64,000 bases of DNA from Devosia sp. Root635. Lineage in GTDB: Bacteria > Pseudomonadota > Alphaproteobacteria > Rhizobiales > Devosiaceae. Where the stretch lies: the NCBI RefSeq assembly GCF_001427605.1, contig NZ_LMGZ01000019.1:248001-312000 (forward strand). The letters run 5' to 3'. The position numbers and the translations under genes were made by a program. Below, in pieces: positions 46,360 to 54,917 of this stretch (position 1 is the stretch's first letter; every line of letters starts with the position of its first letter). The notes below the pieces were generated by a model. The model was not told where the DNA came from and did no database searches. It saw only the letters and a program-made list of their open reading frames with translations.

Positions 46360-47550
46360 ATGCCCCATTATGATGTCGTGATCCTTGGCGCCGGTGCCGC
46401 CGGCATGATGGCCGCCATCGAGGCCGGCAAGCGCGGCCGGCAGGTGCTGGTGGTCGATCATGCCAAGTATGCCGGCGAGAAAGTCCGCATTTCGGGCGGC
46501 GGACGCTGCAATTTCACCAATATCAATGCGACCACGGACAAGGGCCGTGACCGGTTCCTGAGCGACAACCCGCGCTTCGCGCTCTCCGCGCTTTCCCGCT
46601 ACACGCCGGAAATGTTCATCGCCCTGGTGCGCCAGCATGGCATCGCCTTTCACGAAAAGACGCTGGGACAATTGTTCTGCGACGGGCCGGCGACGCAGAT
46701 CAACACCATGCTGTTGGGCGAAATGCGCAAGGCCGGGGTGACGCTGGTGCTGGAAACCGGCGTCGAGAGCGTGAGCCGGGACGAGAGCGACTTTGCCGTG
46801 CAGCTCACCACCTCGTCCATCACCTGCGAAAGCCTCGTCGTCGCCACCGGTGGCAAATCCATTCCCAAGATGGGCGCGACCGGCCTGGGCTATCAGCTCG
46901 CCACCCAGTTCGGCCTGCGACTGACCGAGACCCGCCCGGCCCTGGTGCCGCTGACCTTCGAGACCGGGGCGCTGGAAAAGCTCAAGGACCTTTCGGGCAT
47001 CGCCACCGACGCCATCGTCAGCCATGGCAAGACCGAATTCGAGGAGGCCCTGCTGTTCACCCATCGCGGCCTCAGCGGCCCGGCCATCCTGCAAATCTCG
47101 TCCTATTGGCGCGAGGGCGACGCCATCTCCGTGGACCTGCTGCCGCATCAGCAGGCCGGGGAAGCGTTGCGCGCCGCGCGCCGGGCCAGCCCCAAACTGC
47201 AGGTACAGACCGTGTTGGGCAACATGTTGCCAAAGAAGCTGGCGCAACTGCTGGGCGAGGAGCTGGACCTGCCCGGCATGATCGGCGATTTCTCCGACAA
47301 GAAGCTGGCCGCCGTTGAAGCCATGCTGAAGGGCTGGACGCTGAAGCCCGTGGGCTCGGAAGGCTATCGCACCGCCGAAGTGACCCTTGGCGGGGTCGAT
47401 ACGCGTGATCTCGACGCGAAAACCATGGCGGCGCGGAACGCGCCTGGCCTCTACTTCGTGGGCGAAGTGGTGGACGTGACCGGCTGGCTGGGCGGCTACA
47501 ATTTCCAGTGGGCCTGGGCGTCAGGCTGGGCGGCCGGGCAGGTGGCCTAG
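46360..47550 (+). CDS. NAD(P)/FAD-dependent oxidoreductase, HI0933/YhiN family
   Basis: 396 residues. FAD-binding Rossmann motif 'VVILGAGAAGMMAAIEAGKR' at 6-25, 'KVRISGGGRCNFTN' near 47-60, and the C-terminal flavin motif 'NAPGLYFVGEVVDVTGWLGG' followed by 'QWAWASGW'. These identify the HI0933-like (YhiN) group, whose physiological substrate is unknown. It is cytosolic and monocistronic. Confidence 0.94.
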   Translation: MPHYDVVILGAGAAGMMAAIEAGKRGRQVLVVDHAKYAGEKVRISGGGRCNFTNINATTDKGRDRFLSDNPRFALSALSRYTPEMFIALVRQHGIAFHEKTLGQLFCDGPATQINTMLLGEMRKAGVTLVLETGVESVSRDESDFAVQLTTSSITCESLVVATGGKSIPKMGATGLGYQLATQFGLRLTETRPALVPLTFETGALEKLKDLSGIATDAIVSHGKTEFEEALLFTHRGLSGPAILQISSYWREGDAISVDLLPHQQAGEALRAARRASPKLQVQTVLGNMLPKKLAQLLGEELDLPGMIGDFSDKKLAAVEAMLKGWTLKPVGSEGYRTAEVTLGGVDTRDLDAKTMAARNAPGLYFVGEVVDVTGWLGGYNFQWAWASGWAAGQVA

Positions 47551-47554
47551 CCTT

Positions 47555-47681
47555 ACCTCTCCCTTGGGGGAGAGGTCGGCCGAAGGCCGGGTGAGGGGGC
47601 CTTTCCCGAGCACAGTATCAAGAAAAGGCCCCCTCACCCGCCTTGCTTCGCAAGTCGACCTCTCCCCCAAAGGGAGAGGTG
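47555..47681. repeat. Palindromic intergenic repeat, family A copy 3
   Basis: ACCTCTCCCTTGGGGGAGAG at the left and CTCTCCCCCAAAGGGAGAG at the right, with GGGTGAGGGGGCC / GGCCCCCTCACCC inside. The right half is nearly identical to the copy at 10721-10851, over about 70 bases. It starts 5 bases past the flavoprotein stop. Confidence 0.87.
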
Positions 47682-47686
47682 AAGAG

Positions 47687-48247
47687 CTAAAACCGAAACC
47701 CCAGTCTTACCCCGACATTCGTGTTCGCCCGCGTCACCCCGCAGGTGCCGAAATCAGGCAGGTGCTCCACCGTGCCGATCAGGGAGGCGCCCAGCGGCAG
47801 GTTGACGCCGACGCTGCCGGCCACGCGCAGGCCGACGCCGCAACCGAAATTGCGCGCCGGATCGTTCTGCGGTGCGCTGAACATGGCGCTGCGCACCACC
47901 CCGCCGGCGCTGGCTTCCACGAAAAGCGGCAGCACCGGCGCCTGGAAGGTCCAGCTCAACCCGGCATAGCCGTAGGAATCCTGGCCGCGAAAGCTCATCG
48001 TTGCGCCCAGATGCGGCCGGAGCTCGCCGATGACCGACCAGGCATTGAGATCGGGCACGGCAAACAGCAGTTCGACATTGGCATCGCCGATGCGATTGGG
48101 GTCGAACAGATTGCCGCCGCCATCGACGCCACGCATGCCGACGCCACCCCGGATTTCGGGAAGCAGGTTGAACTGCGCCTGGGCGGCCGGGGCCGCCAGC
48201 AGCAGCAGCGCGACGACAAGGCTCAGGCGATGAATGAGATGGCGCAT
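47687..48247 (-). CDS. Acyloxyacyl hydrolase/PagL-like outer-membrane protein, probably non-catalytic
   Basis: 186 residues from the ATG at 48247. Signal peptide ends near 'APAAQA' (residue 24). The rest is an eight-stranded barrel type, with the family C-terminal block 'GTVEHLPDFGTCGVTRANTN' and terminal 'VGVRLGFRF', ending in Phe as barrels do. Active PagL has His-x-Ser; here it reads His-Leu-Pro, so the Ser is missing and lipid A 3-O-deacylase activity is doubtful. A Cys pair could form a disulfide. Confidence 0.78.
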   Translation of the reverse strand: MRHLIHRLSLVVALLLLAAPAAQAQFNLLPEIRGGVGMRGVDGGGNLFDPNRIGDANVELLFAVPDLNAWSVIGELRPHLGATMSFRGQDSYGYAGLSWTFQAPVLPLFVEASAGGVVRSAMFSAPQNDPARNFGCGVGLRVAGSVGVNLPLGASLIGTVEHLPDFGTCGVTRANTNVGVRLGFRF

Positions 48248-48412
48248 GGGGAGGCTCCTTGCCGTCAATCTTCGATTGAGCTTGCTCGATGGACGGTCGG
48301 CAAGATTTGACTAAAATTGTAATGAACCAGACCCTAACAGGGGCGATCTGGCATCTCGCTTTCATCGCATTTTGCCGATAGAAGGCGGTGATTGCCGGAA
48401 AGGAATATTGCC

Positions 48413-49420
48413 ATGGTCGCTCCCTTCGCCCTGTCACTGCAGGATCTCGCCCCCATTGCCGAGGGCACCAGCACGGCCCAGGCCATGGCCGAAACCATCC
48501 TGCTGGCGCAGGAAGCCGACCGGCTGGGCTATACCCGCCTCTGGTATGCCGAGCATCACGGCATGCCCTCCATCGCCTCCTCGGTGCCGGAAATCCTCAT
48601 CGGCAGCGCCGCGGCGCATACGGAAAATATCCGTGTCGGCTCGGGCGGCGTCATGCTGCTCAATCATGCGCCTTTGCGCATCGCGGAGGCTTATCGCACC
48701 CTCGAAGGCCTCCATCCCGGCCGCATCGACCTCGGCATCGGCCGCGCACCCGGTGGCGACGGCTATGCCATGCGCGCCTTGCGCAGCGGCGGCGGCGAGG
48801 AATTTTCCGCCTATCTGGCTGAACTCATGGCCTTTGACGAGGATGGCTTTCCGCCCGACCATCCGTTTTCGCGCGTGCCGGTATCGCCCGGTGGTATCAG
48901 GCTGCCGCCGATGTGGCTGCTCGGCTCGTCCGGCGCCAGCGCCCAGGCGGCCGGGCAATTGGGCATCGGCTATGCCTTTGCCGCCCATTTCAGCCACACG
49001 CCCCCTGCCCCGGCCTTCGAGGCCTATCGCCATGGCTTCAAGGCGACCGAAGCCTTCCCCGTACCGAAAACCATGCTCTGCGTCTCGGTGATCTGCGCAC
49101 CCACTGATGAGGAGGCACAATATCTCAGCCGCTCGCAGGCAGTGAGCTGGGCTTTGTTCACCACCGGCGAGCAGCGCAAGCTGATGAGCCCGGAGGAAGC
49201 CCATGCGCGGGTGCTGACGCCCCAGCAACAGGGGATCATCGACCATCAATCGAGCCTGTGGATCGTCGGCTCGCCCGCAACGGTGCGCGACGCCATCGCC
49301 GAAAAGGCCGAAAGCTGCGCCGCCGACGAGGTGATGATCACGACGACGGTACATAGCTATGAACTGCGCCGGCGATCATACCAGTTGATTGCCGAGGCCC
49401 TCGGGGTGGCGGCGAGGTGA
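48413..49420 (+). CDS. LLM class flavin-dependent oxidoreductase
   Basis: 335 residues from the ATG at 48413 (GGAAAGGA upstream). A luciferase-like monooxygenase fold is shown by 'YTRLWYAEHHGMPSIASSVP', 'IRVGSGGVMLLNHAPLRIAE' and 'LHPGRIDLGIGRAPGGD'. The group is close to E. coli YhbW/LuxA-like 'MsnO8' proteins. It uses reduced flavin and O2 on an unknown organic substrate. No flavin reductase is adjacent. Confidence 0.93.
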   Translation: MVAPFALSLQDLAPIAEGTSTAQAMAETILLAQEADRLGYTRLWYAEHHGMPSIASSVPEILIGSAAAHTENIRVGSGGVMLLNHAPLRIAEAYRTLEGLHPGRIDLGIGRAPGGDGYAMRALRSGGGEEFSAYLAELMAFDEDGFPPDHPFSRVPVSPGGIRLPPMWLLGSSGASAQAAGQLGIGYAFAAHFSHTPPAPAFEAYRHGFKATEAFPVPKTMLCVSVICAPTDEEAQYLSRSQAVSWALFTTGEQRKLMSPEEAHARVLTPQQQGIIDHQSSLWIVGSPATVRDAIAEKAESCAADEVMITTTVHSYELRRRSYQLIAEALGVAAR

Positions 49421-49445
49421 TAGTTTTTCTGTTCCGCATACCCGA

Positions 49446-49502
49446 TGTCATCCCCTCGCGGGATCTCGGGATGGGCCGCCCCGGCTCAAGGCCGGGGTGA
49501 CA
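49446..49502. repeat. Palindromic intergenic repeat, family C copy 2
   Basis: GTCATCCCCTCGCGGGATCT and CCCCGGCTCAAGGCCGGGGTGAC, a shorter version of the 35729 element. It sits downstream of the LLM gene. Confidence 0.75.
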
Positions 49503-49617
49503 CCGCATATATGGCGAGCGATGTGAACCACGCCGCCCATCAAATTTCATTCCCCGTTAACCTCTCGTTTCGCACCCGCCGCTACCATGCGCGCAACTGA
49601 CGTTTCCGGGTTATGCC

Positions 49618-50841
49618 ATGAGCGCCGCTGCCTTCGTTCTGGCAATCAATCTCTTCATCGCCGGCATCTTCGCCACGGCCTTCGGCGTGGTGGCGGCCTA
49701 TGCCAGATCGGCCGTCGGCGCCCGCTGGCTGGCGCTGGCCTATGGGCTGGGCATGGTCAATCCGGTGCTCGAATTCATGCTGCCCGGACAGCTCGATCCG
49801 CGGCCGGTGGGGCTGGCCATCTTTGCCACCTTCCTGTTCGCCATCAGCCTCTGCGTGGTCGGCCTGTCGCGGCATTACCGGCTGGCGCCGCCCTGGCGCA
49901 CGCTCGGGCTCATCGTCGCCGTGTCGCTGGCGGTCAATGTCGCCATCATCGACATGCCGCGCGCTTCGCTGCTGCGCGGCCTGCTCTACCAATTGCCCTA
50001 TTTCCTGGTGCAACTGGTCGGCGTGGCCGTGATCGTGCGCTATCGCCATCGCCAGGCGCTCGACATGGCGCTGCTGGTGCTGTTCGCCGTTGGCGGGCTG
50101 CAATTCGTCTCCAAGCCGGTACTGGCGGCGATGCTGGGATCGGGCGCCACGCCGCAGGCCTATATCGGCTCGACCTATGCCGCCATCTCGCAGAGCCTGG
50201 GCGCCATGCTGCTGATCGCCAATGGCCTGCTGATGCTGCTGATCATCGTGCGCGACGCCATGGCGGAAATCACCGCGCGCTCGGAAACCGATACGCTGAG
50301 CGGTTTGCTCAACCGGCGCGGCTTCGAAGATCGGGCCGACCGGCTGCTGGCAACGACATTGCGGGCCGGCGTACCCGGCGCCATGGTGGTGGCCGACCTC
50401 GACCACTTCAAGGCGATCAATGACAGCCATGGCCACGAAGCCGGCGACCTGGTGATCCGGGCCTTCGCCGAGGTGCTGGAGGCCACGGCCGACGAACGCG
50501 CCGTGGTCGGCCGCCTGGGCGGCGAGGAATTCGCGGTCTTCATTCCGGGTGCCAACATGGCGACAGCCCGGCTCTATGCCGAGGGTGCGCGCGTGGGGTT
50601 TTCCAGCCTCTCCATCGCCAATCTGGGCCCGGATCGGCGCGTCAGCGCCAGCTTCGGCGTGGCCCAGCTTCGCGCCGGGGACAGCCTGTCCGACCTGTTG
50701 CGCCGCACCGATGCAGCGCTCTACGAGGCCAAAAAGAGCGGCCGCGACCGCGTCTGCATCGCCGGACCGGAAGAATTGCCGCCACGCCTCGCGCCCCCTC
50801 GCAGCGAACGCCGCCGCGGCTCGCGCTCGCCCCAGGCTTAG
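49618..50841 (+). CDS. Membrane-anchored diguanylate cyclase (GGDEF)
   Basis: 407 residues. Residues 1-220 hold about six to seven membrane helices with no recognised extracytoplasmic sensor domain. The GGDEF domain covers about 232-380: 'DTLSGLLNRRGFEDRADRLL', 'ADLDHFKAINDSHGHEAGD' and catalytic 'GGEEF' at 301-305. The RxxD inhibitory site expected five residues before GGEEF is absent (it reads DERA), so product inhibition at that site is unlikely. It makes cyclic di-GMP. Its end overlaps the convergent RidA gene by 4 bases. Confidence 0.94.
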   Translation: MSAAAFVLAINLFIAGIFATAFGVVAAYARSAVGARWLALAYGLGMVNPVLEFMLPGQLDPRPVGLAIFATFLFAISLCVVGLSRHYRLAPPWRTLGLIVAVSLAVNVAIIDMPRASLLRGLLYQLPYFLVQLVGVAVIVRYRHRQALDMALLVLFAVGGLQFVSKPVLAAMLGSGATPQAYIGSTYAAISQSLGAMLLIANGLLMLLIIVRDAMAEITARSETDTLSGLLNRRGFEDRADRLLATTLRAGVPGAMVVADLDHFKAINDSHGHEAGDLVIRAFAEVLEATADERAVVGRLGGEEFAVFIPGANMATARLYAEGARVGFSSLSIANLGPDRRVSASFGVAQLRAGDSLSDLLRRTDAALYEAKKSGRDRVCIAGPEELPPRLAPPRSERRRGSRSPQA

Positions 50842-51227
50842 CTGGCGGCAGCGCCGATACGGGCGGTCACCTCGATCTCGATCTTCATGCCGGCTTCGAT
50901 CATCTGAACGATCAGCATACTGGCGGCCGGGCGAATATCCCCAAAGACCGGACCCACGGCCTTGACCACGGCATCCACATCGTCGCGATCGCCGATATAA
51001 TAAACCACGCGCACCGTGTCCTGGATGGAGGAGCCGGCTTCCCTGAGCGCCTTGTCGATCGTGGCCAGCGCATTGGCCGCCTGTGCCCCGACATCATCGG
51101 GCATGGTCATGCTGGCATAGTCATAGCCCGTCGTGCCCGAGACATAGACCGTGTCCTCGTGCCGCACGGCACGGGAATAGCCGAAGGTCGCCTCGAAGGG
51201 CGAGCCGGTGGAAACGCGCTGCACCAT
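50838..51227 (-). CDS. RidA family protein
   Basis: 129 residues. It has 'RAVRHEDTVYVSGTTGYDYA' and the signature 'IRPAASMLIVQMIEAGMKIE'. Canonical RidA removes reactive imine/enamine intermediates from PLP enzymes, using an Arg that is present here (Arg in 'DIRPAAS'). The branch is not that of E. coli RidA, so the substrate may differ. Eight bases downstream of leuD on the same strand, so probably co-transcribed with it. Confidence 0.93.
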   Translation of the reverse strand: MVQRVSTGSPFEATFGYSRAVRHEDTVYVSGTTGYDYASMTMPDDVGAQAANALATIDKALREAGSSIQDTVRVVYYIGDRDDVDAVVKAVGPVFGDIRPAASMLIVQMIEAGMKIEIEVTARIGAAAS

Positions 51228-51235
51228 TATTGCCT

Positions 51236-51841
51236 CTAGAGCCAGGGGCGGTCGGCCGCCATCTTGTTTTCGAACGTGGTGATCGACGGATCGGACTTGA
51301 GCGTGCCGGCAATATCGTCGAGGCCTTCGAGCAGGATCTGCTTGCGGCTCGGATCGATATCGAAATGCAGCGTACCGCCATCCGGACCCTTGATGGTCTG
51401 GGCCTCGAGATCGACGGTCAGCGTGGCATTGGAGCCGCGTTCGGCATCATCGAGCAGCAGTTTCAGCTGTTCAGGTGTCACAACGACCGGCAGAATCCCG
51501 TTCTTGAAGCAGTTATTGTAGAAAATGTCGGCAAAGCTGGTGGAGATGACGCAGCGCACGCCGAAATCGAGCAGCGCCCAGGGGGCATGCTCGCGCGACG
51601 AACCGCAGCCGAAATTGTCGCCCGCCACGATAATGGTGGCCTTGCGGTAGCCCGGCTTGTTCAGCACGAAATCGGGATTTTCGGTGCCATCCTCGTTATA
51701 GCGCATCTCGCTGAACAGCGCGGTGCCGAGGCCGGTCCGCTTGATGGTCTTGAGATACTGCTTGGGGATGATCATGTCGGTGTCGATATTGATGATCGGC
51801 AGGGGCGCCGCGACACCGGTCAGACTGGTGAACTTGTCCAT
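51236..51841 (-). CDS. leuD: 3-isopropylmalate dehydratase small subunit
   Basis: 201 residues. It starts '[20 protein letters not shown]' with the substrate-loop '[20 protein letters not shown]', and has '[20 protein letters not shown]'. It isomerises isopropylmalate in leucine synthesis together with LeuC, which is not in this window. leuB is 8.5 kb away at 60352. Likely co-transcribed with the RidA gene. Confidence 0.97.
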   Translation of the reverse strand: MDKFTSLTGVAAPLPIINIDTDMIIPKQYLKTIKRTGLGTALFSEMRYNEDGTENPDFVLNKPGYRKATIIVAGDNFGCGSSREHAPWALLDFGVRCVISTSFADIFYNNCFKNGILPVVVTPEQLKLLLDDAERGSNATLTVDLEAQTIKGPDGGTLHFDIDPSRKQILLEGLDDIAGTLKSDPSITTFENKMAADRPWL

Positions 51842-51953
51842 GAGGAAACCTCGCTTTGACGAAGGTCTTTGCGCAAACTGAGGTTCCGGTCAAGTCAGAA
51901 GCGTACTCTTGGGTACGGTAGGGCGGGATTTGAGAGTGCCACAACCCCTAAGT

Positions 51954-52104
51954 CCCCTTCTCCCCTTGTGGGAGAAGGTGCCCGAAGGGCGGATGAGGGG
52001 GCACCGAGCCATCTAGATGATGAGAAGCATGGGCGGACGCAGACCCCTCACCCGGTTTTCCGCTGAACGCGGAAAACCGCCCCCTCCCACAAGGGGCGAG
52101 GGGG
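51954..52104. repeat. Palindromic intergenic repeat, family A-prime copy 2
   Basis: CCCCTTCTCCCCTTGTGGGA on the left, CCCCTCCCACAAGGGGCGAG on the right, and a perfect 11-base inner hairpin CGGTTTTCCGC/GCGGAAAACCG with loop TGAAC (52053-52079). It is an inverted relative of 30689-30824. It lies between leuD and argC. Confidence 0.8.
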
Positions 52105-52124
52105 ATCCTGCGCTCGAAGGAAGA

Positions 52125-53075
52125 TCAGGCCGCCAGGCTCTCTTTTGCACTGACGCCCAGCATCAGGTTGAGGTTCTGCACGGCCGCGCCAGAGGCGCCC
52201 TTGCCCAGATTGTCGTAGACCGCCACCAGCACCGCCTGAGCGCGGGAGTCGTTGGCGAAGACATGCAGCGACATGGTGTTGGTGCCGTTATGCGCCTGCG
52301 GATCGAGCGCCGGAGTCTTGGCGATCTCCTCGTAGGGCGCCACCACCACGAAGCTGTCCGCGATGGCAGAGAAATGCTCGGCGATCGCGGCATGCAGCTC
52401 ACGGCCCGTCGGCACCCGTGCCAGCTGGCCCAGTTGCAGCGGTACGAAGGTCGTCATGCCTTGGGCGAAGTCGCCCACGGTCGGCACGAAAAGCGGGGCG
52501 CCGGAGAGGCCAGTATAGCGCGTCATTTCGGGCACATGCTTGTGCTGGAAGGTGAGGCCATAGGGCATGAAGTGGCTGGCGCCGTCACCGGCGGCCTCGT
52601 ACTCGGCGATCATCTGCTTGCCACCGCCGCTATAGCCGGAAATGCCGTTATAGGTGATGGCTAAATCGGCCGGCAGCAGGCCGGCCTCGACCAGCGGCCG
52701 CACCGTGGCGATCAGCCCCTGCGGCCAGCAGCCTGGATTGGCGACGAAGCGCGCATTGGCGATTTTCCCGCTCTGGCCCTTGTCCATTTCGGCAAAGCCG
52801 TAAGCCCAATCCGGATCGACGCGGAAGGCCGTGGAAGCATCGATGACGCGGGTGGTGCCGTTCTCGATCAGGCCGACGCTCTCCCTGGCCGCGTCGTCGG
52901 GCAGGCAGAGGATGGCGATATCGGCCGCGTTGAGCAGGCGCTTGCGCTCGTCCTGATCCTTGCGCTTGTCGGCAGCGATGGAGAGCACTTCGAGGTCGCG
53001 CCGGCCGGCCAGGCGCTCGCGGATCTGCAGACCCGTGGTTCCGGCTTCGCCATCGATGAAAATCTTCGCGACCAT
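52125..53075 (-). CDS. argC: N-acetyl-gamma-glutamyl-phosphate reductase (class 2)
   Basis: 316 residues from the ATG at 53075; an earlier in-frame start at 53231 would run into the deoD promoter. 'KIFIDGEAGTTGLQIRERLA' at 4-23 is the NADP site of the short class-2 ArgC proteins. The active-site Cys is in 'VANPGCWPQGLIATVRPLVE'. It makes N-acetylglutamate semialdehyde in arginine synthesis. Divergent from deoD with 133 bases between. Confidence 0.96.
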   Translation of the reverse strand: MVAKIFIDGEAGTTGLQIRERLAGRRDLEVLSIAADKRKDQDERKRLLNAADIAILCLPDDAARESVGLIENGTTRVIDASTAFRVDPDWAYGFAEMDKGQSGKIANARFVANPGCWPQGLIATVRPLVEAGLLPADLAITYNGISGYSGGGKQMIAEYEAAGDGASHFMPYGLTFQHKHVPEMTRYTGLSGAPLFVPTVGDFAQGMTTFVPLQLGQLARVPTGRELHAAIAEHFSAIADSFVVVAPYEEIAKTPALDPQAHNGTNTMSLHVFANDSRAQAVLVAVYDNLGKGASGAAVQNLNLMLGVSAKESLAA

Positions 53076-53208
53076 TGGCGTTCTCCAGATGCGGCAGCGT
53101 AAATGGACCTCCGACATGTCGAGGTCAAGACGGCAGGCCACGGATGGTTGCAGTGCGTGGCGCGCAATGGCATTGCTTTGACCAAGTGGACAAAAACGAG
53201 GAGCCGCC

Positions 53209-53919
53209 ATGACCCCCCATAACCACGCCAAGCAAGGTGACTATGCCGAAGCCGTGCTGCTGCCGGGCGACCCCCTGCGCGCCAAGTGGATTGCCGAGAC
53301 CTTCCTGGATGATGCCAAGCTGGTCAATTCGGTGCGCAATTGCCTGGGCTATACCGGGACGTGGAAGGGCAAGCGGGTTTCCGTGCAGGCCACGGGCATG
53401 GGCCAGCCCTCGCTGTCCATCTATGTGCATGAGCTGATCAATAGCTACGGGCTCAAAACGCTGATCCGCGTCGGCACTTGTGGTGGGCTCAATGCCAGGG
53501 TCAAGGTACGCGACCTGATCCTGGCGCAGGCCGCTTCGACCGACAGCGCCATCGTGCGCGACCGCTTCGGGCCGTATAATTTCGCCCCCATCGCCGATTT
53601 CGGCCTGCTGCGCGCGGCGGCGGAAAAGGCCGAGGCGGCGGGGATGCGCTACCATGCCGGCAATATGCTGAGCAGCGACATCTTCTATCATGCCGACGGC
53701 TTTGCCGGTTACGACAAGCTCCCCGACCATGGGGTGATCGGCGTCGAAATGGAGGCGGCGGCGCTCTATACGCTGGCCGCGCGTTTCGGGGTCAAGGCGC
53801 TGACCATCTGCACCATGACCGACTGCCTGATCACCCATGAGGAAATCGACGCCAATGAGCGGCAGACCTCGCTCAAGGAGATGGTGACGCTGGCGCTGGA
53901 TGTGGCGGTGGAGGCCTAG
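53209..53919 (+). CDS. deoD: Purine nucleoside phosphorylase, DeoD type
   Basis: 236 residues, hexameric-type length. 'MTPHNHAKQGDYAEAVLLPG' and 'DPLRAKWIAETFL' match E. coli DeoD closely. 'LIRVGTCGGLNARVKVRDLI' is the phosphate/ribose region, 'GVIGVEMEAAALYTLAARFG' the nucleoside site, and 'TMTDCLITHEEI' carries the catalytic Asp. It salvages purine nucleosides. AGGAG lies 5-9 bases upstream of the start. Confidence 0.97.
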   Translation: MTPHNHAKQGDYAEAVLLPGDPLRAKWIAETFLDDAKLVNSVRNCLGYTGTWKGKRVSVQATGMGQPSLSIYVHELINSYGLKTLIRVGTCGGLNARVKVRDLILAQAASTDSAIVRDRFGPYNFAPIADFGLLRAAAEKAEAAGMRYHAGNMLSSDIFYHADGFAGYDKLPDHGVIGVEMEAAALYTLAARFGVKALTICTMTDCLITHEEIDANERQTSLKEMVTLALDVAVEA

Positions 53920-53943
53920 GCTCGCCAAACCGCGCTTCAGCAG

Positions 53944-54043
53944 ACCTCATCCTGAGCTTGTCGAAGGACGAGGTCGTGGCAATATGAGGAGCCCGACCTC
54001 GTGGTTCGCCCTTCGACACGCTCAGGACGCTCACCATGAGGTC
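53944..54043. repeat. Intergenic inverted repeat related to family B
   Basis: ACCTCATCCTGAGCTTGTCG followed by AAGGACGAGGTCGTGG, then the complementary series CCTCGTGGTTCGCCCTTCGA and GCTCACCATGAGGT. Elements with these words are widely scattered in alphaproteobacterial genomes. It lies just upstream of the 54063 gene. Confidence 0.75.
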
Positions 54044-54062
54044 TCATAAGCGAGGCCAAGCC

Positions 54063-54686
54063 ATGACCGTACTCGACCGACTCTCCGGCGCGCTGGACCG
54101 GCGCGATGAACAGCCCAATGTGGACCTGGCCGAGGATATCGTCGCCCGTGAAGACATGGCGGCGGTGGCCGAACTTGCCGCTGCCGTGCATTCGGGGCCG
54201 GCGCGGCAGGCCAATGATGCGCTCAAGGTGCTCTACGAGGTCGGCGCCCGCAATCCGGCCCTGGTGGGCGGACAATGCCCCGTCTTTATCGAGGCGCTGA
54301 AAAGCTCGAACAACCGCAAGGTCTGGGGCGCCATGACCGCGCTCGACGCGGTGGCCGAGCAGCGCGCCGCGACTTTGGTTGCCGAATTGCCGGCCATTAT
54401 CGAGGCGGCCGACCGCGGCTCGGTCATCGCCAAGGACCATTGCAATTCGATCCTGGTGAAGCTGGCGCGAGCCGGTTATGGCGACAAGGCCGTGCCGATC
54501 CTGGTGGAGCGACTGAAACATGCCGCGCCCAACCAGTTTCCCACCTATGCCGAGCAGACGGCGACAGTGCTGACGCCGGAGCAGAGGCCGGGGTTTCTCG
54601 CCGTGCTGAAGGACAGGCTGAGCAAGATTGGGCGGGACAGCAAGCGCAAGCGGGTGGAAAAGCTGCTGCGGAAGCTGAACGGGTAA
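54063..54686 (+). CDS. Hypothetical protein, HEAT-like helical repeat character
   Basis: 207 residues from the ATG at 54063. It is almost entirely predicted helix: 'MTVLDRLSGALDRRDEQPNV', 'ALKVLYEVGARNPALVG', 'KVWGAMTALDAVAEQRAATL', 'AKDHCNSILVKLARAGYG', and it ends in a basic tail 'SKIGRDSKRKRVEKLLRKL'. The helical pairs recall HEAT-like repeats, with a possible nucleic-acid-binding C-terminus. I do not recognise a named family. Confidence 0.75.
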   Translation: MTVLDRLSGALDRRDEQPNVDLAEDIVAREDMAAVAELAAAVHSGPARQANDALKVLYEVGARNPALVGGQCPVFIEALKSSNNRKVWGAMTALDAVAEQRAATLVAELPAIIEAADRGSVIAKDHCNSILVKLARAGYGDKAVPILVERLKHAAPNQFPTYAEQTATVLTPEQRPGFLAVLKDRLSKIGRDSKRKRVEKLLRKLNG

Positions 54687-54689
54687 AGG

Positions 54690-54818
54690 CACGCCCTCGT
54701 GGTTCGAGGGTCGCTGCGCTCCCGCCTCACCATGAGGGCTACTGGGATACCGCGCTAGAAGTAGCCCTCATGGTGAGGTGCGAGTTTCTTCACGAGCCTC
54801 GAACCACGAGGGCGTGGC
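54690..54818. repeat. Palindromic intergenic repeat, family B copy 2
   Basis: CACGCCCTCGTGGTTCGAGG on the left and the complement ending CGAACCACGAGGGCGTGGC on the right, with TCACCATGAGGGCTACT / AGTAGCCCTCATGGTGA inside. Nearly the same as 46202-46332 but with a different centre. It starts within 5 bases of the 54686 stop. Confidence 0.86.
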
Positions 54819-54917
54819 AGCAACCTCACGCTACCGTCATTAACCCCGCGCTCTATCCGCCTACATCTTGCCGCCATCGCTGTGTTAACCTCCTGGTAAC
54901 ATCGGGGCCCGGAACAC

